From contig OZ024887.1 in assembly GCA_964017195.1 (NCBI GenBank), forward strand, positions 65,355,246 to 65,419,245: DNA of 64,000 nucleotides. The letters run 5' to 3'. The position numbers and the translations under genes were made by a program. The notes under the pieces are model-generated. The model was not told the DNA's origin. It ran no database searches and was given only the letters and a program-made list of their open reading frames with translations. How positions within the stretch are numbered: the stretch's first letter is position 1; the number at the start of each line of letters is the position of its first letter. Of the stretch, positions 48,101 to 59,935 are shown in pieces. The stretch is from Siderastrea radians. Its lineage: Eukaryota; Cnidaria; Anthozoa; Scleractinia; Rhizangiidae.

Positions 48101-48691
48101 ATACTTAAACAATATGGTACCGATTTCTCTACTGATCTTCAAACTATGATTGATACAAATGGAGATAGATTAAAAACTAAAAAGTGTCAATCCAAAATAA
48201 TCGAAAACTTTAAAACTAATTTAGAAAAGCATCAACATGAATTGATTAGATGTAACAAAAAACTGAAATTTTACTCTACTTTTAAAACAGATATTACTCC
48301 CTCTAACTCACTAGAACTAATTACAAATCTTAAACATCGTCGGGCAGTAGCAAAACTTAGAGTAGGCAACCATGACCTACGAATTGAAACTGGTAGACAT
48401 TCTTATCCTAAACTTCCTGAGCATCTGAGAATCTGTCAAAACTGCAGCTCAAATGAAGTTGAAAACGAAGAACATTTTGTACTTAATTGTAGTAGATATA
48501 ATACAATTAGAAAATCTCTAATAGACTACATTGTTAGAAATTATTCTGATTTTAGTTCTTTAGATGCCAATCAAAAAATTATATTTCTCTTTAATATTAT
48601 AGATGCCTTTCTCTGTAAAAAATTAGGTTACTTCATTTATGAAGCTTTTGCACTAAGAAATGAATCGACAATCGCAACAATCGTCAATTAG
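45116..48691 (+). pseudogene. LINE ORF2, copy 2, endonuclease-reverse transcriptase with one nonsense codon
   Basis: From ATG 45116 the frame is open to 46921, meets TAA at 46922-46924, and continues in the same frame to the stop at 48691. Without the TAA it would be a 1191-residue ORF2. AAA to TAA (Lys to stop) in the GKLFTALLNNRL region of the reverse transcriptase fits best. Domains are EEP endonuclease (GDFNARTG, FSDHC), then reverse transcriptase with FVDFQKAFDSIW, GVRQGCILSPLLFNLYLNDF and LFYADDLVLIS, then a C-terminal CCHC-like motif CQNCSSNEVENEEHFVLNC. All catalytic Asp residues are present (D in FVDF, YADD). The element is dead by this one change unless the stop is read through. Confidence 0.88.
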
Positions 48692-49959
48692 TTGATCCTA
48701 TTACTTACCCTTACATATCTTTAGATGTAATTCGTATTATTATTATCATTATTTTCCTATACTTTTGCAATACCATTTGTAATTGGGAATGCAAATAAAG
48801 TGTGTTGTTGTTGTTGTTGTTGTTGATATACACTGAACAACAAAGACAGCAGAGACAAAATAGTAGTAACATCTAAAAAACAACTGCGAACTATCCGAAC
48901 GGATCCGCTCGTTCCTTAAAGTGCTACTACGATGAAAATTTTTTGTTTTGTTTTCAACTTTTTTAAACTTCAAACTGTTCAATAGATGCCATATTATATG
49001 AATCGCGATAAATTAGATCGATATATGCTTACACGGCCCAGGAATATATGTCCGAAAACCGCGTTAAACACGTCCGCCATTACTCAGTTCGCAAAAGAGA
49101 AGCCCGCGAATTTCATGGAAGCGGTCTTATCTCTAACCACGTGAAATTTGCTCGTGACGTAGAAGTCTCAACCATCGCCACAACAAAGGCCTGAGAAGAG
49201 TGTAATGAAGAGTCGAAAATAGAGAGCAAAACATTGCATTATATGGATGTCTTTTCCGTCGAATTTGTCGTCCAGTTCTCAGTGAGAGCGATTAGGAACA
49301 AAGTTTTTTTTAGCGAAGTCGGCGAACTCGCAGAAGTCGCGCCATACGATGACAGTTTAGAGCCTCTCGCTACCAAAAAGGAAGTCGTCTCACAATGCAA
49401 GAATTGATCAAGAAGCCGAACAAATATCCCAGTTTTCGCAAATCACAAACTTTGAAATCCTTCCGATAATACAACAAATTTAACTGTTTCACATGTCTGT
49501 CGTGTTGGGGTCCGTCAGCTGTTTCTTACTATTGCTTTTATTTCTTGCCGATACGGGTTAATTTGTTGTTGTTATGTTCACAGATTTGTTGCAGTATCCT
49601 GAATTGTAGTTAGAAAGATTTTACACCTAAGAATAACAAATCCTATAATAATAAGCTCTCTCTTCTATAAGAAAAGCCCACATAACGCTACATGAAAGTT
49701 TTTTAATTCATATAGAGAGCCCTGAGCCCAACATACATTCAGAATTTTAAAGATGAGACAAAAGGTCGAGGAAAATAAATTCATGTATTAAAATGAAGTG
49801 ATGTTGCGAATCGCCCGTGTAATTGTGCGAACACGGTAATCTTACTACCTAGTAAACAAGCAAATGCGAATTTATAGAGATAAACTCTGATTTACCATCA
49901 GAAGTCTACGTATAAACTGGAATACGCCGTCACATCAAAAGCGTTACTAAGAGAAGTGG

Positions 49960-50420
49960 CTACCCCGAAAGCGGTGATAGGCTCAAGAAATTATAGACTT
50001 TGGGAGCTCGCTACGCCGTACGTCAAGAGAAATTAATTGAAGTATAAACGAGATGTTAGGAGCTGGCTACGCGGTACGCGGAGAGAGATTAATTGAAATG
50101 TACGAGGGATGTTAAGAGCTGGCTACGCAGTAAAAAGAACAAGCAATACACAGTAAGGTTTGTTATGGTCGATTAAGCTCCGTTGTTGATGTTTTCACGT
50201 TATCTGTGGCCGAGTAATTCAAAGAAATTTTGAGTAATATTTTCGTTTATAGAACGAGGAATACACGGTGATGTTCTATTTTAGTCCACTAGTTTATAGG
50301 AACTTCAAATAATATTCTTTTAGCGGACGTTTAAGTGGTGAACGTTTATAGTACGCGGAATACACGGTAATGTTTTCCTATTTTCTGCTTACCGCGTACC
50401 GCGTAGCCAAGTCAAATAAA
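49960..50420. repeat. Degenerate internal repeats of the THAP element
   Basis: Two or three units near 49990-50130 share GAGCTGGCTACGCGGTACGC-like and AGATTAATTGAA-like blocks about 60 bp apart. Two further units near 50235-50375 share GGAATACACGGTGATGTT-like sequence. GTACCGCGTAGCC at the end is the inverted form of the first block. Confidence 0.6.
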
Positions 50421-50590
50421 AATAGTTACTGCGTATCGCCGAGCCGGCTTGGTGGCGACACAGAAAATAGTTCATGCGAAGGGGCACATATTATGCAGTT
50501 AAGCCGAAATCTGTTGGGAATTATACATGTATATGCACAAGACAACCGAGCGAAGTATCTCTTAGTTATGTGAGGAAATGTGTATCTTAC

Positions 50591-50938
50591 CGCACATGTG
50601 ATGTTAGCACAAACGGCAAATAAATATTCGCCCACCATTCGACGATCCCGCTCAGAATTATGATTGCTGTTTTTCTTCCTGATGGCTGGAACTGATCCTG
50701 GTTTTAAATATTTCCTTGTACCTTTCTCATCAAATGCTTGAGTAAAACATTCAGCCGTAAAATGCAGAGAGCAAACAGCTGGGTGTCCAACAGGATTGAA
50801 GACCTTCCGGTGAACACAAACGAAGCTTTTCCGCTTAAAATAAACGTACCCACTCGTCGGTGAACTGTGAATGGAAATTTCTGATAAATCGATGCTTTCT
50901 TTGCCGTAATCTTCAACAACAGAGCGCCGACCACGCAT
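50591..50938 (-). pseudogene. THAP-domain exon lacking its first zinc ligands
   Basis: Reads from ATG 50938 to the donor TGCG|GTAAGA at 50591. The later THAP signature is clear: HRKVFNPVGHPAVCSLHF gives the C-x2-H pair, and KYLKPGSVPAIRKK the AVPxxF-like box. The N-terminal C-x(2-4)-C pair expected in RRCVV-x-x-CG is absent: the sequence reads RRSVVEDYG, as if TGT became TCT and TGC became TAC. The DNA-binding fold should need all four ligands, so the product is probably non-functional. Downstream exons are not found inside the element. Confidence 0.65.
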
Positions 50939-51254
50939 ACTTCAGCTCAAAATCGAAGAAATGAATCTTGCGAACCCTCACGCCTCTCCAAATGCATAAG
51001 AAAGTAGCCACGTTTGTTTTGTTGTGTTGAGACTTCTACGTCACTTCCTCTCTGGGCCAACTCGGCCCAACTCGTCCCGGTCATTTTTGAATTGAGTAAT
51101 GGCGGCAAGCCGAACTCGAAAATTACAGATAAAATAATCGGACTTCCCGTACGAATTTCGACTTAAAACTTTGCACGGTGAGTAATATGTACTTATATTT
51201 TCGAAATATGGAGAGAACAAAAAATTCATATTTTTGATCATAGTAGCACTTTAA

Positions 51255-52474
51255 CTGTTCAGTATCTGCTGTCTGTAGATTCTTTTAGCTAACTCGACTT
51301 TTAAACTTTTCAGTATCAGTATAACTTCTTCACGGGTGAATGCTATTCCAAGTCGGAATATTCCTAATCTGATAACTTGGTGAATTTTCCTCGAACAGTT
51401 ATCAACCTTGACTAGAGGATTGCTCATACTTCTCGTATCAGCCTAAAACTGTATGTTATCGATTGCGGCAAAACAAGTTAAAAACTGTAGTGTTTCACTA
51501 GGCACTGCTAAATTAAAACAGTGAAAATACACTACTCAATGACGATCAACCTTGCTTCTTTGGACCCGCGCTCCAGGGTTTACGTTTGCAAAATAAGATT
51601 CGAATAAAACAGAACCGCTCATGGGGCCAACAAACATTTTTGAAAGCCTCTAACTGCTCCTCAAAGGCGGTATCACATACGAGTTCTACGTCTTACAAAT
51701 TCTACAGAGCCAGCTTGGGGTGAATTAGTTTGCTGATTTAGTGCATGAATCAAAGCACAGTACCTCTGAACTAACCTCTAATAAATCTTTCCTTCTGTGG
51801 CACCTCGCGAATAGGCACTCAACTGATCAAAAAACTGAAACGCAAGTGCAAAGGCAATCCGCTCGGTATCGATCTCAAGGTTTCTAACTCCTCGACCTTG
51901 GAAGTCGCACGTGCCATTGTCATAAACAAGAAAACCCGGCGCTGTAACATGTCCATAGTATTAATTGTTTGCCCCCTTCCGGACTTTGTTCAATATGTTG
52001 ATCTAAGTTTTCAACCGAAAAATAATACTGTTTTCTTAAAATTAAATTGGTAACTGTTTATTCGGTCGCTGATTTTTGTAAATGAGACATAAAGAAATTA
52101 AAGTTGAAGTTGTACACTTTCATATCTTGAAGAGGAAGTTTACGCAGCAAAAGACATGCAAATTTGTGACCCTAAAAATAGAGTATTTGCATATTGTCTA
52201 GGGTCTGCTAAACAGCTACATGAAAATGTTGCGCAGACCATTTTGATGTCGGCGGTAATTCATTTTGTTTAAGTGACATAAATGAACACTTGAAACTGTG
52301 TTTATAACGAAAATGGATGTGCCCGGCTTATTTCATTCACCTAAACTCGACTGAAAACTTATTGGCGAAGTGTTATAACTTACAAATTTTTCCACCAGCA
52401 ACAGAACTACTACTATGTATTAGGACATTAAAATTTGTACTAAAACATGTGTTTTTATAATATTAAAACTAACT
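51255..52474. other. Gene-free stretch
   Basis: No coding sequence, tandem repeat or inverted repeat that I could support. Confidence 0.35.
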
Positions 52475-52660
52475 GAGACTGCAAGCAGTCTCCCATTCTG
52501 CTCGGGATATTCGAGCGGAAAAGAAGTGGCCCACGACACGCGCCCCAGGTTTCCACGCGGCAGGCGATTTTCGCACTCGCTTCGGTACGGTGTTCTTTTT
52601 CGCTCGTCTACAACCAAGAGAGGATGAGCTAGCTAAGCAGAAGGAGAGACTGCCCGTCGT
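52475..52660. mobile_element. MITE-like element with GAGACTGC ends
   Basis: The left end GAGACTGCAAGCAGTCTCCC is a hairpin, and the right end has GGAGAGACTGCCCGTCG. The internal G+C-rich part holds GAGCGGAAAAGAAG, similar to the element at 12361. It is non-coding. Confidence 0.5.
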
Positions 52661-53027
52661 ATATAAGAATTAAATAAAACATGAAGAAAAACTAGCCGCA
52701 GAGAGAATGTTCAATGGTTGAGAAGAAATATTTTTGCCGTGTAGAGTTAGAAGTGTAGCTGATGTTGAGTAAAGAAAGCAATGTTTTAATACTTACGAAG
52801 CGTGATTGTAAACAAAACACTGCTTTATCCGCTAATTTCTGTCATCTCCTGATAACTCAAATTCACTATAGCTGGAACCTTTTTCTATTTCCCTTGACGG
52901 TTCGAGTTTATCGGGAGTCAACGGTAAGGAAGCGAGGATTACTGTAACCACGTTTTTGTCCTTCAGTTTTACGGTGACTGATCTAGCTAATTGAAGAATC
53001 AAAACCGACTTGGTTATGAAATTTAAG

Positions 53028-53262
53028 GGGGGGAGGCTCTTAACTACCGATCTGGCGTTGTTGCTATGGGATTTTTGTGGATGGTATTTTGCCATACGCT
53101 GTTTTGCAGCGTTTTGTGCGCTAGATTGGTGAAATATATGAGGATGAACATCTGAATTTTAAATATCGACTTTGCGCGTGCGTAGCTAGTGAAAGTCCCC
53201 AACCCCATGATGGTTAGGAACTTCCCATAGCAACAATATGGTAGTTAAGAGTCTCCCACCCC
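53028..53262. mobile_element. MITE-like hairpin, ~235 bp
   Basis: The left arm GGGAGGCTCTTAACTACC then TTGTTGCTATGGGA and the right arm TCCCATAGCAACAA then GGTAGTTAAGAGTCTCCC are reverse complements over about 40 bp, with a small indel. Both ends run into G or C tracts. No coding capacity. Confidence 0.65.
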
Positions 53263-56200
53263 CCCCCCCTCTCCCCCCTTAACCCTTGGATCGGTGTAAA
53301 TTACCTCTTCGAAAATCCAGGGCGCTGAATTAAGCCTTGTCGCCCTAGTACCCAGGCTCTCTAATTCCACAGGAGCCTTGAGCTTTCTCACTTTTTAGCA
53401 CGATTTCATGACATGCAGCGGGAAAGCATTCTCGAGGCGACATGCAACTTCCTTCCCAGGTCATTGCGCGCTCTTTGCGCTCACCCGCGAGAAGACGAAA
53501 CCGCCACAGACTAGTCTGATGCCTAATAAGGGAGTAAAGTGCATCAAAGGCGGTTACACCTACAAAAAAGAGATTCTAGTACACTTAATTTAGTTTCTTA
53601 AGACAAAATTAAATCCAAACCTCTGAGAAGATATCAATCTTGGAATAGAGACTCCACCAAAATGATCCTTTGGTTGTTCCCGGATCGATGATTATCAGTT
53701 TCGGCTCGGCGAAAGAGATCATAAATTTACAAAAAATAACAATAAAATGTAAGCCCAACAAAAGTTTTTTAAAGAGCAAATGTCGCTAAGGTTTGAGCAA
53801 AATTGGAAATAGTCAAATTAAACTTCCCTTCCTTTGATGCTGAAAAGTCCGCGGGCACTCAAGTGGTTTTTCCAAGGCACGTGATTTAAAACAGGCACCT
53901 TAGGCAAAATGACAATTTTCTACTATTCTTTCCCTTTTGGAGAACAATATTACGCGAAATGAGAAATATTACTTTTTCAACATCACACTCTCGTTGGGGA
54001 CTGTTAATTTATGCAAAAACAGTACTCAGTTAACCGGTTGAGAAAACTACAAAAATAAACTGGACAGTCGACTCAACTAAAAAAATAAGCTTAATAAGAA
54101 ACAATTGTTGTCTGACATACCATTTTGTAAAGTAATCAGTTCAAGAGCGGCCGCCAACCCAAGTCGCGCCGAATTCAGAGATCCTTCAAGGTCCCATTTC
54201 GGTCACGACGATTATTATCGCCAGATCAAGAGTTCAGTTCTCATCCTTGCAGCAGCCGCAAATGGTTTCATTTACAATGATCTTCTATCCAGTTTGCTGC
54301 AACCGCCAACAGATCAACCAAAACACTGCAAACAGCTCCCAGAGAAGCAATTATCACTCGACACTCCACCGCCACCATGTTGGATTTCGTCACATGAGTA
54401 CTTCCGGTCTTTCCGGTATCCATTTTTGTCACGCTGCTCAGAAATACTGTTTAAGGTCAACTGGCTTGTTCTTTCAAATTTTAAAGCAAGTTCAAAGTAT
54501 TAAGCTGTCACATTATTTCATAACATTCTTCTTACTCGTACACGAGAATTGAAAGATTGAATGTTTGCGATTGTTTGGTGTACCGCTGACCGTAATGTCA
54601 ATGCTTATAATGAAACAAGATATTCTGAGGAATTTACAGGCGGCGCATAGTCTCTCACCCCCCTCCCCTTTTCTTAAGTAGTTCGTGGTTTCCAGTGACC
54701 TGTTATGGACAATTTTGCACTTCCGGTATGTAAGGAATTAAATGTATGTATGCAACTTGAGAACTTTGTTTGTTTGTAACCAGTGACCTCTGTACGACTC
54801 TTTCAAATCGTTCCTAAGCCGTGACATCGTTAAGCTACAACAGGCGGAAACGTTTTTTGCTCAAAAGCTTTACTTCTCCTCTTTTGAGCTCAAACTTCAT
54901 TTTGTCTAGTATTCTTGATTTCACATAGGGGTTCAGACCAATTTTTTATCGCCACAAAGCTGTGTTTCTAGAGACATCTGGAAGACATATTCACGTCAAT
55001 GCTGAGATAGCTAACCGACTCGTGACGTTTATTATTTTTGCGTGTTAACCCGTGCTCTAATACAGACTGAAATGAATAAAACTTTACTTAATTAGTTTGA
55101 AACCGTGGAAAGACATAAACGAAAGACTGAGAGGTCCTAGACAAGTTTAGACAGCCAAAATTCTAAAAATTGGGCAGAACCGAAAAGCAGAAATGTATTT
55201 CTGACCTGGTGCGACGGAATCAATCTAGATTGGTGATACTCTTTGTAAACACTGCCTCTTTAAAACGAAATCTCCTCAAAAACAGCGAAATAAACATTTC
55301 AACGCTTACCTTTACTCAACTTCAATACGTCGCGAAACTCAAAACATCAAAATTACGCTTCACATGCAAGAATGGTCATGTCAGGAACAAATCGTCCCGT
55401 ATTTGAAACAGTTAGCTTTCAATCTCGTAAAATCCACCTCATTATAACGAGCCTGATTATTTATAGCCCGCGCGGAGACTAAGTCTACTGACTTCCGCCA
55501 ATTCAGGAATGTGCGTTGCATTTTATGAGACGGTCGCACGTGCCTAGCCACGTGCACCGCCTAATTAGAGGTTGTTAAGAGCTTTGTGGTATCTGTTGCT
55601 TATCGCAGCAGCTGGAGGCGTACTCAACTGCAGCTTCTACAAAGTCATTTTCACCCAAGTCTTAAGTCAGACGCAATCGCTCCCAGCTCTCTTCATTCGT
55701 CATCAAATGAAGACAGTGTTTTTTGCAAGTTGGACATTCTGCTAAAATAGGAGGCCACTTGCAGTTGCTGGGGAGTTAAAAAATCAGATTGTTGAAACAC
55801 GTGCTCATTTTCTCCATTTTGTGGCATTTTCTGGGTTGCTTTCATCTCTGTCTTCTCCCCCTCTTCTTAAAATTCTATTTAGAAAATCTTTCTGCTTTTA
55901 GTTAGAGGATGATCTTGACTTTCTAGACTTAAGTGGCAATGTCTGTAAGAGCGGTCCACTGCATTTCGGGTCAGAAAAAAGTTTTCCCTCAAACTTTGCC
56001 CTGTAAACCATCTTGGGTCACAAGTTATTGAAACGGGTTTCGTTTTGGGAAATACGTTAAAACGTTTTTTTTAGAGCCCACAACAGTGAGAGCGGCAAAA
56101 GGCGTAAATTAACGCCAGGCCAGACACGCAAATTGCGTAAGTTGGCGACCTCACTACTTAAAAACCAAAACAGGCAGGAAAAAAGTGTTATTATTTTTAA

Positions 56201-56429
56201 GTTAAGAGGTTTTACAAGGGTGTAAAGCGCATGTTAAATTTCATTTGTTTTAAACTGGAAGCTCGTGATAATTAACATATTAACTCCCGTCTGAGCGCTC
56301 TCTGAAAACTCCCAAAGGTACCCTGTCTTCTCCGACATTTATTTCACAAGTCCAGACCGAGTCGTTCCAAATTCCTATTGAATCCTGTTAATGAGATGTC
56401 AGAGAGCACAGAAATATAAAAATACCTTG
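53263..56429. other. Gene-free stretch
   Basis: No gene with adequate support. On the minus strand at about 54121-54400 there is a possible non-coding first exon: a 36-codon frame from 54378 to 54268, followed by AAA-ATG at 54123-54121 directly before a GTATGTCAG donor. No matching second exon could be found. Confidence 0.3.
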
Positions 56430-57190
56430 TGCTTTTTATCTTTCTTTACCACAGTGACGTCGAGCTTCTGGTGACTTTTGTCGAATATGATGCATATGCA
56501 AATTAGGTTGTTGAGCAAATTCAGATTGTGTTAAAATAAATAGGTTCTAGATTTTAAGATTTCTCCATTTCATGTCATAAATACAGGAAAGCATACACAA
56601 ATACAAGTTTCGAACTGTTCAAATTGATAAAATAAGCCAATTACCGAGTCCTGATCTTTGGATGCTTCCGGAGAATTGCGTGACTTACATTATGCAAATT
56701 AGGCTGTCAGCTTAACTTGGTCCGTTCTTGTAACCTTTCTAATATTTTGGATCCCTCTGTTTTTTTTTAATTTAACAGTAAAGTAATGTTACTAAGACTT
56801 CATGCAATTTAGGTAGAAAACCTTGATGATGAATTCAGCTAGTTACAGTACTGACTTGTATAACTCTGTTTGGAATGAAATGGACAACTTGTGACAATTA
56901 TTTTGTTCTGGTGGGTAAAAATGAATCTCTACTTTTTTGTTGTCTAGTATTGATTTTTTATGCATACATTTTGCCCTTTTGATCTTCCTTTTCCACAGCG
57001 CCTACGAACTTTTGGTGCTTTTGTCCCGGGGATTTTGTCAAGCGCTTTGCTTTGTTTATACAAACGCTTGAGACAAACTAGGTTGTTTGCGTTGAGCAAA
57101 CGAAGCAAAAATACAGTGCCAATATTTGGATGCTTTGGGGCAAAATGTGACGAAAATTATGCAAACTATATTTTCTGCCAAACGTAAAAT
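56430..57190. repeat. Diverged repeat family, two direct copies
   Basis: The segment at about 56960-57190 (GCCCTTTTGATCTTCCTTTT, then ATACAAACGCTTGAG, then GGATGCTTTGGGGCAAAATG) has a weaker direct relative at about 56430-56720 (TTATCTTTCTTTACCACAG, then ATGCAAATTAGG) and an inverted relative at 58195-58385. Confidence 0.55.
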
Positions 57191-57616
57191 CAGATAAATA
57201 TAAAGAAACTTGTAACTTCTTGTTTGATTTGAAACGGCTGAAGCTACGTCTTGGTGGGTTCCTCTTTCAGGGATAGTCAGATAGCCTTTTTCAAATATAA
57301 AAACAGTGCTCTGATTCTGATTCAATCTGTTTTATTGCATTTATTGTACAATGCAAATAATAAGAGAATAAATACAACAATATCAGAATCGCAGGAACAA
57401 CAACGAAGCCTTAGTTTTTATGGTATTTTCAGGCTCAGGCCTGAAGTGAACAAAAATTACTAGAAATTATGGTTTTCCAGCTAAATACTAACCTCCAACA
57501 TTATTAATAAATGCTTGTCAGACAATTTTCCATCTGGGTACGTCAACAGTACTCAGCACAAGAAAAAGGGTTTGTACATAAGCTAGTACCATTCTTCGCT
57601 TGGTGATGTCCTAAGG

Positions 57617-57664
57617 GCGGGAAAAGCCCTGGGAGTACAAAGGTCACATCTAGGCTTTTCCCGC
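57617..57664. repeat. Perfect 12-bp hairpin
   Basis: GCGGGAAAAGCC at 57617-57628 and GGCTTTTCCCGC at 57653-57664 form a perfect stem with a 24-base loop. It may be part of a small palindromic repeat; function unknown. Confidence 0.6.
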
Positions 57665-58194
57665 ACCCAGAACATGATCGCTTAATTAAGCGATAATGCC
57701 AAGTATAATCCAAAGAATTCAAAAGAAATGAGCATGGTTCAAGTAAGCTGTTTAAAGGAAAGTAGTTCTTTGTTTAAGTCGAGAGCGATTAAATAGCTCG
57801 AAAAGTTGAGCGATTGCACCGTCGTCTGGGATGTGCCTCCACTCGAAGTTAGCACGGTTCCAAGAAGCCTCCAGTTCATTAAGAGCTAGGTCGTTAATGA
57901 GAAAAGTAGTGATCTTATTTAAATTTGGTCAAGAAAGCAAAACGCGTGATGCAGAATGATGCTGAATTAGGCTTTTTTGTTTTCGTCGTTGAAGCTTGTT
58001 TATATCAAAATATAAAATGATATTGAATTCTTTTGATTAAAAGAAAAAAAGGAACCAGAACGCTGTTTTTATAAAGAAAGGCCATCTAACTATCAATGAA
58101 AAAGGAACCGATCAAGACGCGGCTTTAGCCGTTTCAAATCATACATCGACGAAAGAGAGATCCAAAAAGTTACAGTTCTCTCATATAATAATAA

Positions 58195-58385
58195 TCTCGT
58201 TCAACGTTTGACAAAAAATGCAATTTGCATACTTTTCGTCACATTTTACCCCAAAGCATTCAAACATTGGCATTTTATATAATTCGCGGTAAGTTTGCTC
58301 AAGCGTTTGTATAAAAAAAATAAAGTGCTCTAAAAGCCCCTTGACAAAGGAAGATCAAAAGAGCAAAACGTAGGTATAAAAAAAT
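58195..58385. repeat. Inverted copy of the 56960 repeat
   Basis: The reverse complement reads TTTTGATCTTCCTTTGTCA, ATACAAACGCTTGAGCAAAC, then GAATGCTTTGGGGTAAAATG, matching 56960-57190. The pair could be the arms of a ~1.4-kb element, or two independent copies. Confidence 0.6.
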
Positions 58386-59018
58386 CAAAACCAGACTACA
58401 AAAAAAGTAAAGATTCAATTTTATCCACCAGAAGAGAACGATGCACTTGTCATCAGCTTCTCCCGAGGTAGGGGGGGGGGAACCTGGGCCATATGTGGGG
58501 GAATCAGGGACTTTGTGGGAACTTTGCAACAAATTCAAATGACGCCCCAACTCGCGGGGGAAATGTGGGGACTTTGCTTCTAGCAAGGCGAGAGGAGCTT
58601 GGAAGCAAGTTGTGTTTTCGCTCGATTGAAGAAAAGAATGCAGGGAAGAACGAGAATGTGTGTGTTAAAATCCGTCGATTATTTTTAATTTTTTGTGTGT
58701 GCAAGAAATAGACCTTCCGTTAAATAATTCTATGAACAGGACAGTAGAACAACTTGCGGAGAATTCAGGAGAGAAAAAAGAACTGTTCAAAGAACTTAAA
58801 TGAAGCGCGTAAGTTTAGTATGACTAAGCTTTCGTGAAGTTAAGTGCGTAGTGTTTAAAGGCATGCAGGAAATGAGCCATGATCATAGTATGTTCTTTAT
58901 TATCATGATTATCATTTGCCTATGCAGTTGTAATGGGACAGGATTTGAAAAACTATTTGGGACCAAAAAAAATTGTTTTTCAACAGAAAGTTTATGGTCT
59001 CGAGCATTGGCTAACTAA
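58386..59018. other. Gene-free stretch
   Basis: No gene seen; contains a G tract near 58470. Confidence 0.35.
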
Positions 59019-59817
59019 GGGGCCGTCGACGAGTATTCACAAGTTCCCCGCTTAACGTCCACTGGACGTTAAGGTCGAACCCCTCCCCCCACCCCCCACC
59101 CCCACCCCTCCTTAACGTCCACTTAGAATTTTCACCTTCCCGACGTCGCCTGGAACGACGTTTAATAGTCTGATGAACGCAATTTGCGAGACTATTGATG
59201 TGTAAAACAACTGAAACGTTATTTGTAGATGTGCTGTAGAGTATTTAAAAAGACCGACAGTTCCTCGAACCTGTTTTGTTAAGACATCTAAAAGTTATGT
59301 CCACTTTGTAAATTTGCACGGCTTTCTACGGAAAAAAAAGGATCGTAGGCCGGTGAGGGTAGAACATCAACAGGCCGCCACGTTTTAAACGCCTTCTTCT
59401 CAATTCTCGTCTGAAATTCGTGTGATCGATAAGTTTCGAGTTTCGGCATATTCTTTTGCGAGGGAGAGAATATAGCCGCCATTTTGTTTCAACACGCGAA
59501 CGTTTCTTGTCCAAAGATGTCCGTTTTAAAAGTAGATCTGACCACGGAAAACCACGGAAATGTAATGTTCATCATCTGACTGTTCTTCGATAGTGCATTG
59601 TGTTTCTGTGGCTTTTTACGTTAAACGACCCTAGTGAGGAGATTTATTTGCCGTTTATTTGGCATACTTCTTTGTGAATAAAGCGAACACGAGAACGTTG
59701 ACTTGTGTGGAACTTCTAGGATGAAAAACTAATAATTTCGTATTTGCGTTAACGTCTAAATCTCGAATCTCCCCACCCCCCCCCCCCCACCCCGCTTAAA
59801 GTCCACTGGACGGCCCC
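59019..59817. mobile_element. Candidate repeat element with GGGGCCGTC ends
   Basis: GGGGCCGTC at 59019-59027 and GACGGCCCC at 59809-59817 are inverted. Each is linked to a CCGCTTAA-x-GTCCACTGGACG block (about 59049-59075 and 59792-59812), and more CTTAACGTCCACT copies and C tracts lie between. A minus-strand frame at 59482-59288 starting MAAIFSPSQKN is too short to accept as a gene. No target duplication was seen. Confidence 0.35.
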
Positions 59818-59935
59818 AGAGGAAGTCCGAATAGTATCCCAGGATGCACCGCGGTTTATCTTATATTATCACTTGGAATCGTGACGTCATCATTACCTTC
59901 TACTCTCAGAACGGATAACATCTTCAGCGGGCGCC

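Larger units (their letters stand above)
41206..48825 (+). mobile_element. Non-LTR retrotransposon, tandem copy 2 (full 3' end)
   Basis: Repeats the 5696-bp unit and continues through the complete reverse transcriptase, a C-terminal zinc-knuckle-like motif and a 3' UTR. It ends with AATAAAG and a (TTG)n tail at 48803-48825. An SGNH esterase in the first ORF region and an EEP endonuclease place it in or near the CR1/L2 group; the clade is not certain. No target duplication could be assigned because the 5' boundary is unknown. Confidence 0.85.
48920..51250 (-). mobile_element. Kolobok-like THAP element, apparently non-autonomous, 2331 bp
   Basis: TTAA stands at 48916-48919 and again at 51251-51254. 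The ends inside are inverted repeats AGTGCTACTACGATGAAAA and (reverse complement) AGTGCTACTATGATCAAAA. A further inverted pair, GTGACGTAGAAGTCTCAAC and its complement, lies near 49155 and 51025. The only coding part is a THAP-domain exon on the minus strand. TTAA target sites plus a THAP domain is what is known of Kolobok transposons (piggyBac also uses TTAA but lacks THAP). The rest of a transposase was not found, so the copy should depend on others to move. Confidence 0.65.

Noticed and set aside
41206..48825. Two independent LINE insertions
   Set aside because: Copy 1 lacks its 3' half and tail and joins copy 2 directly. Near-identity including non-coding 5' sequence fits tandem duplication better than two retrotranspositions.
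59288..59514. Minus-strand frame starting MAAIFSPSQKN
   Set aside because: Protein-like start and good ATG context, but there is no clear donor, a poly-T tract breaks it, and it lies inside a candidate repeat. Too weak to call a gene.
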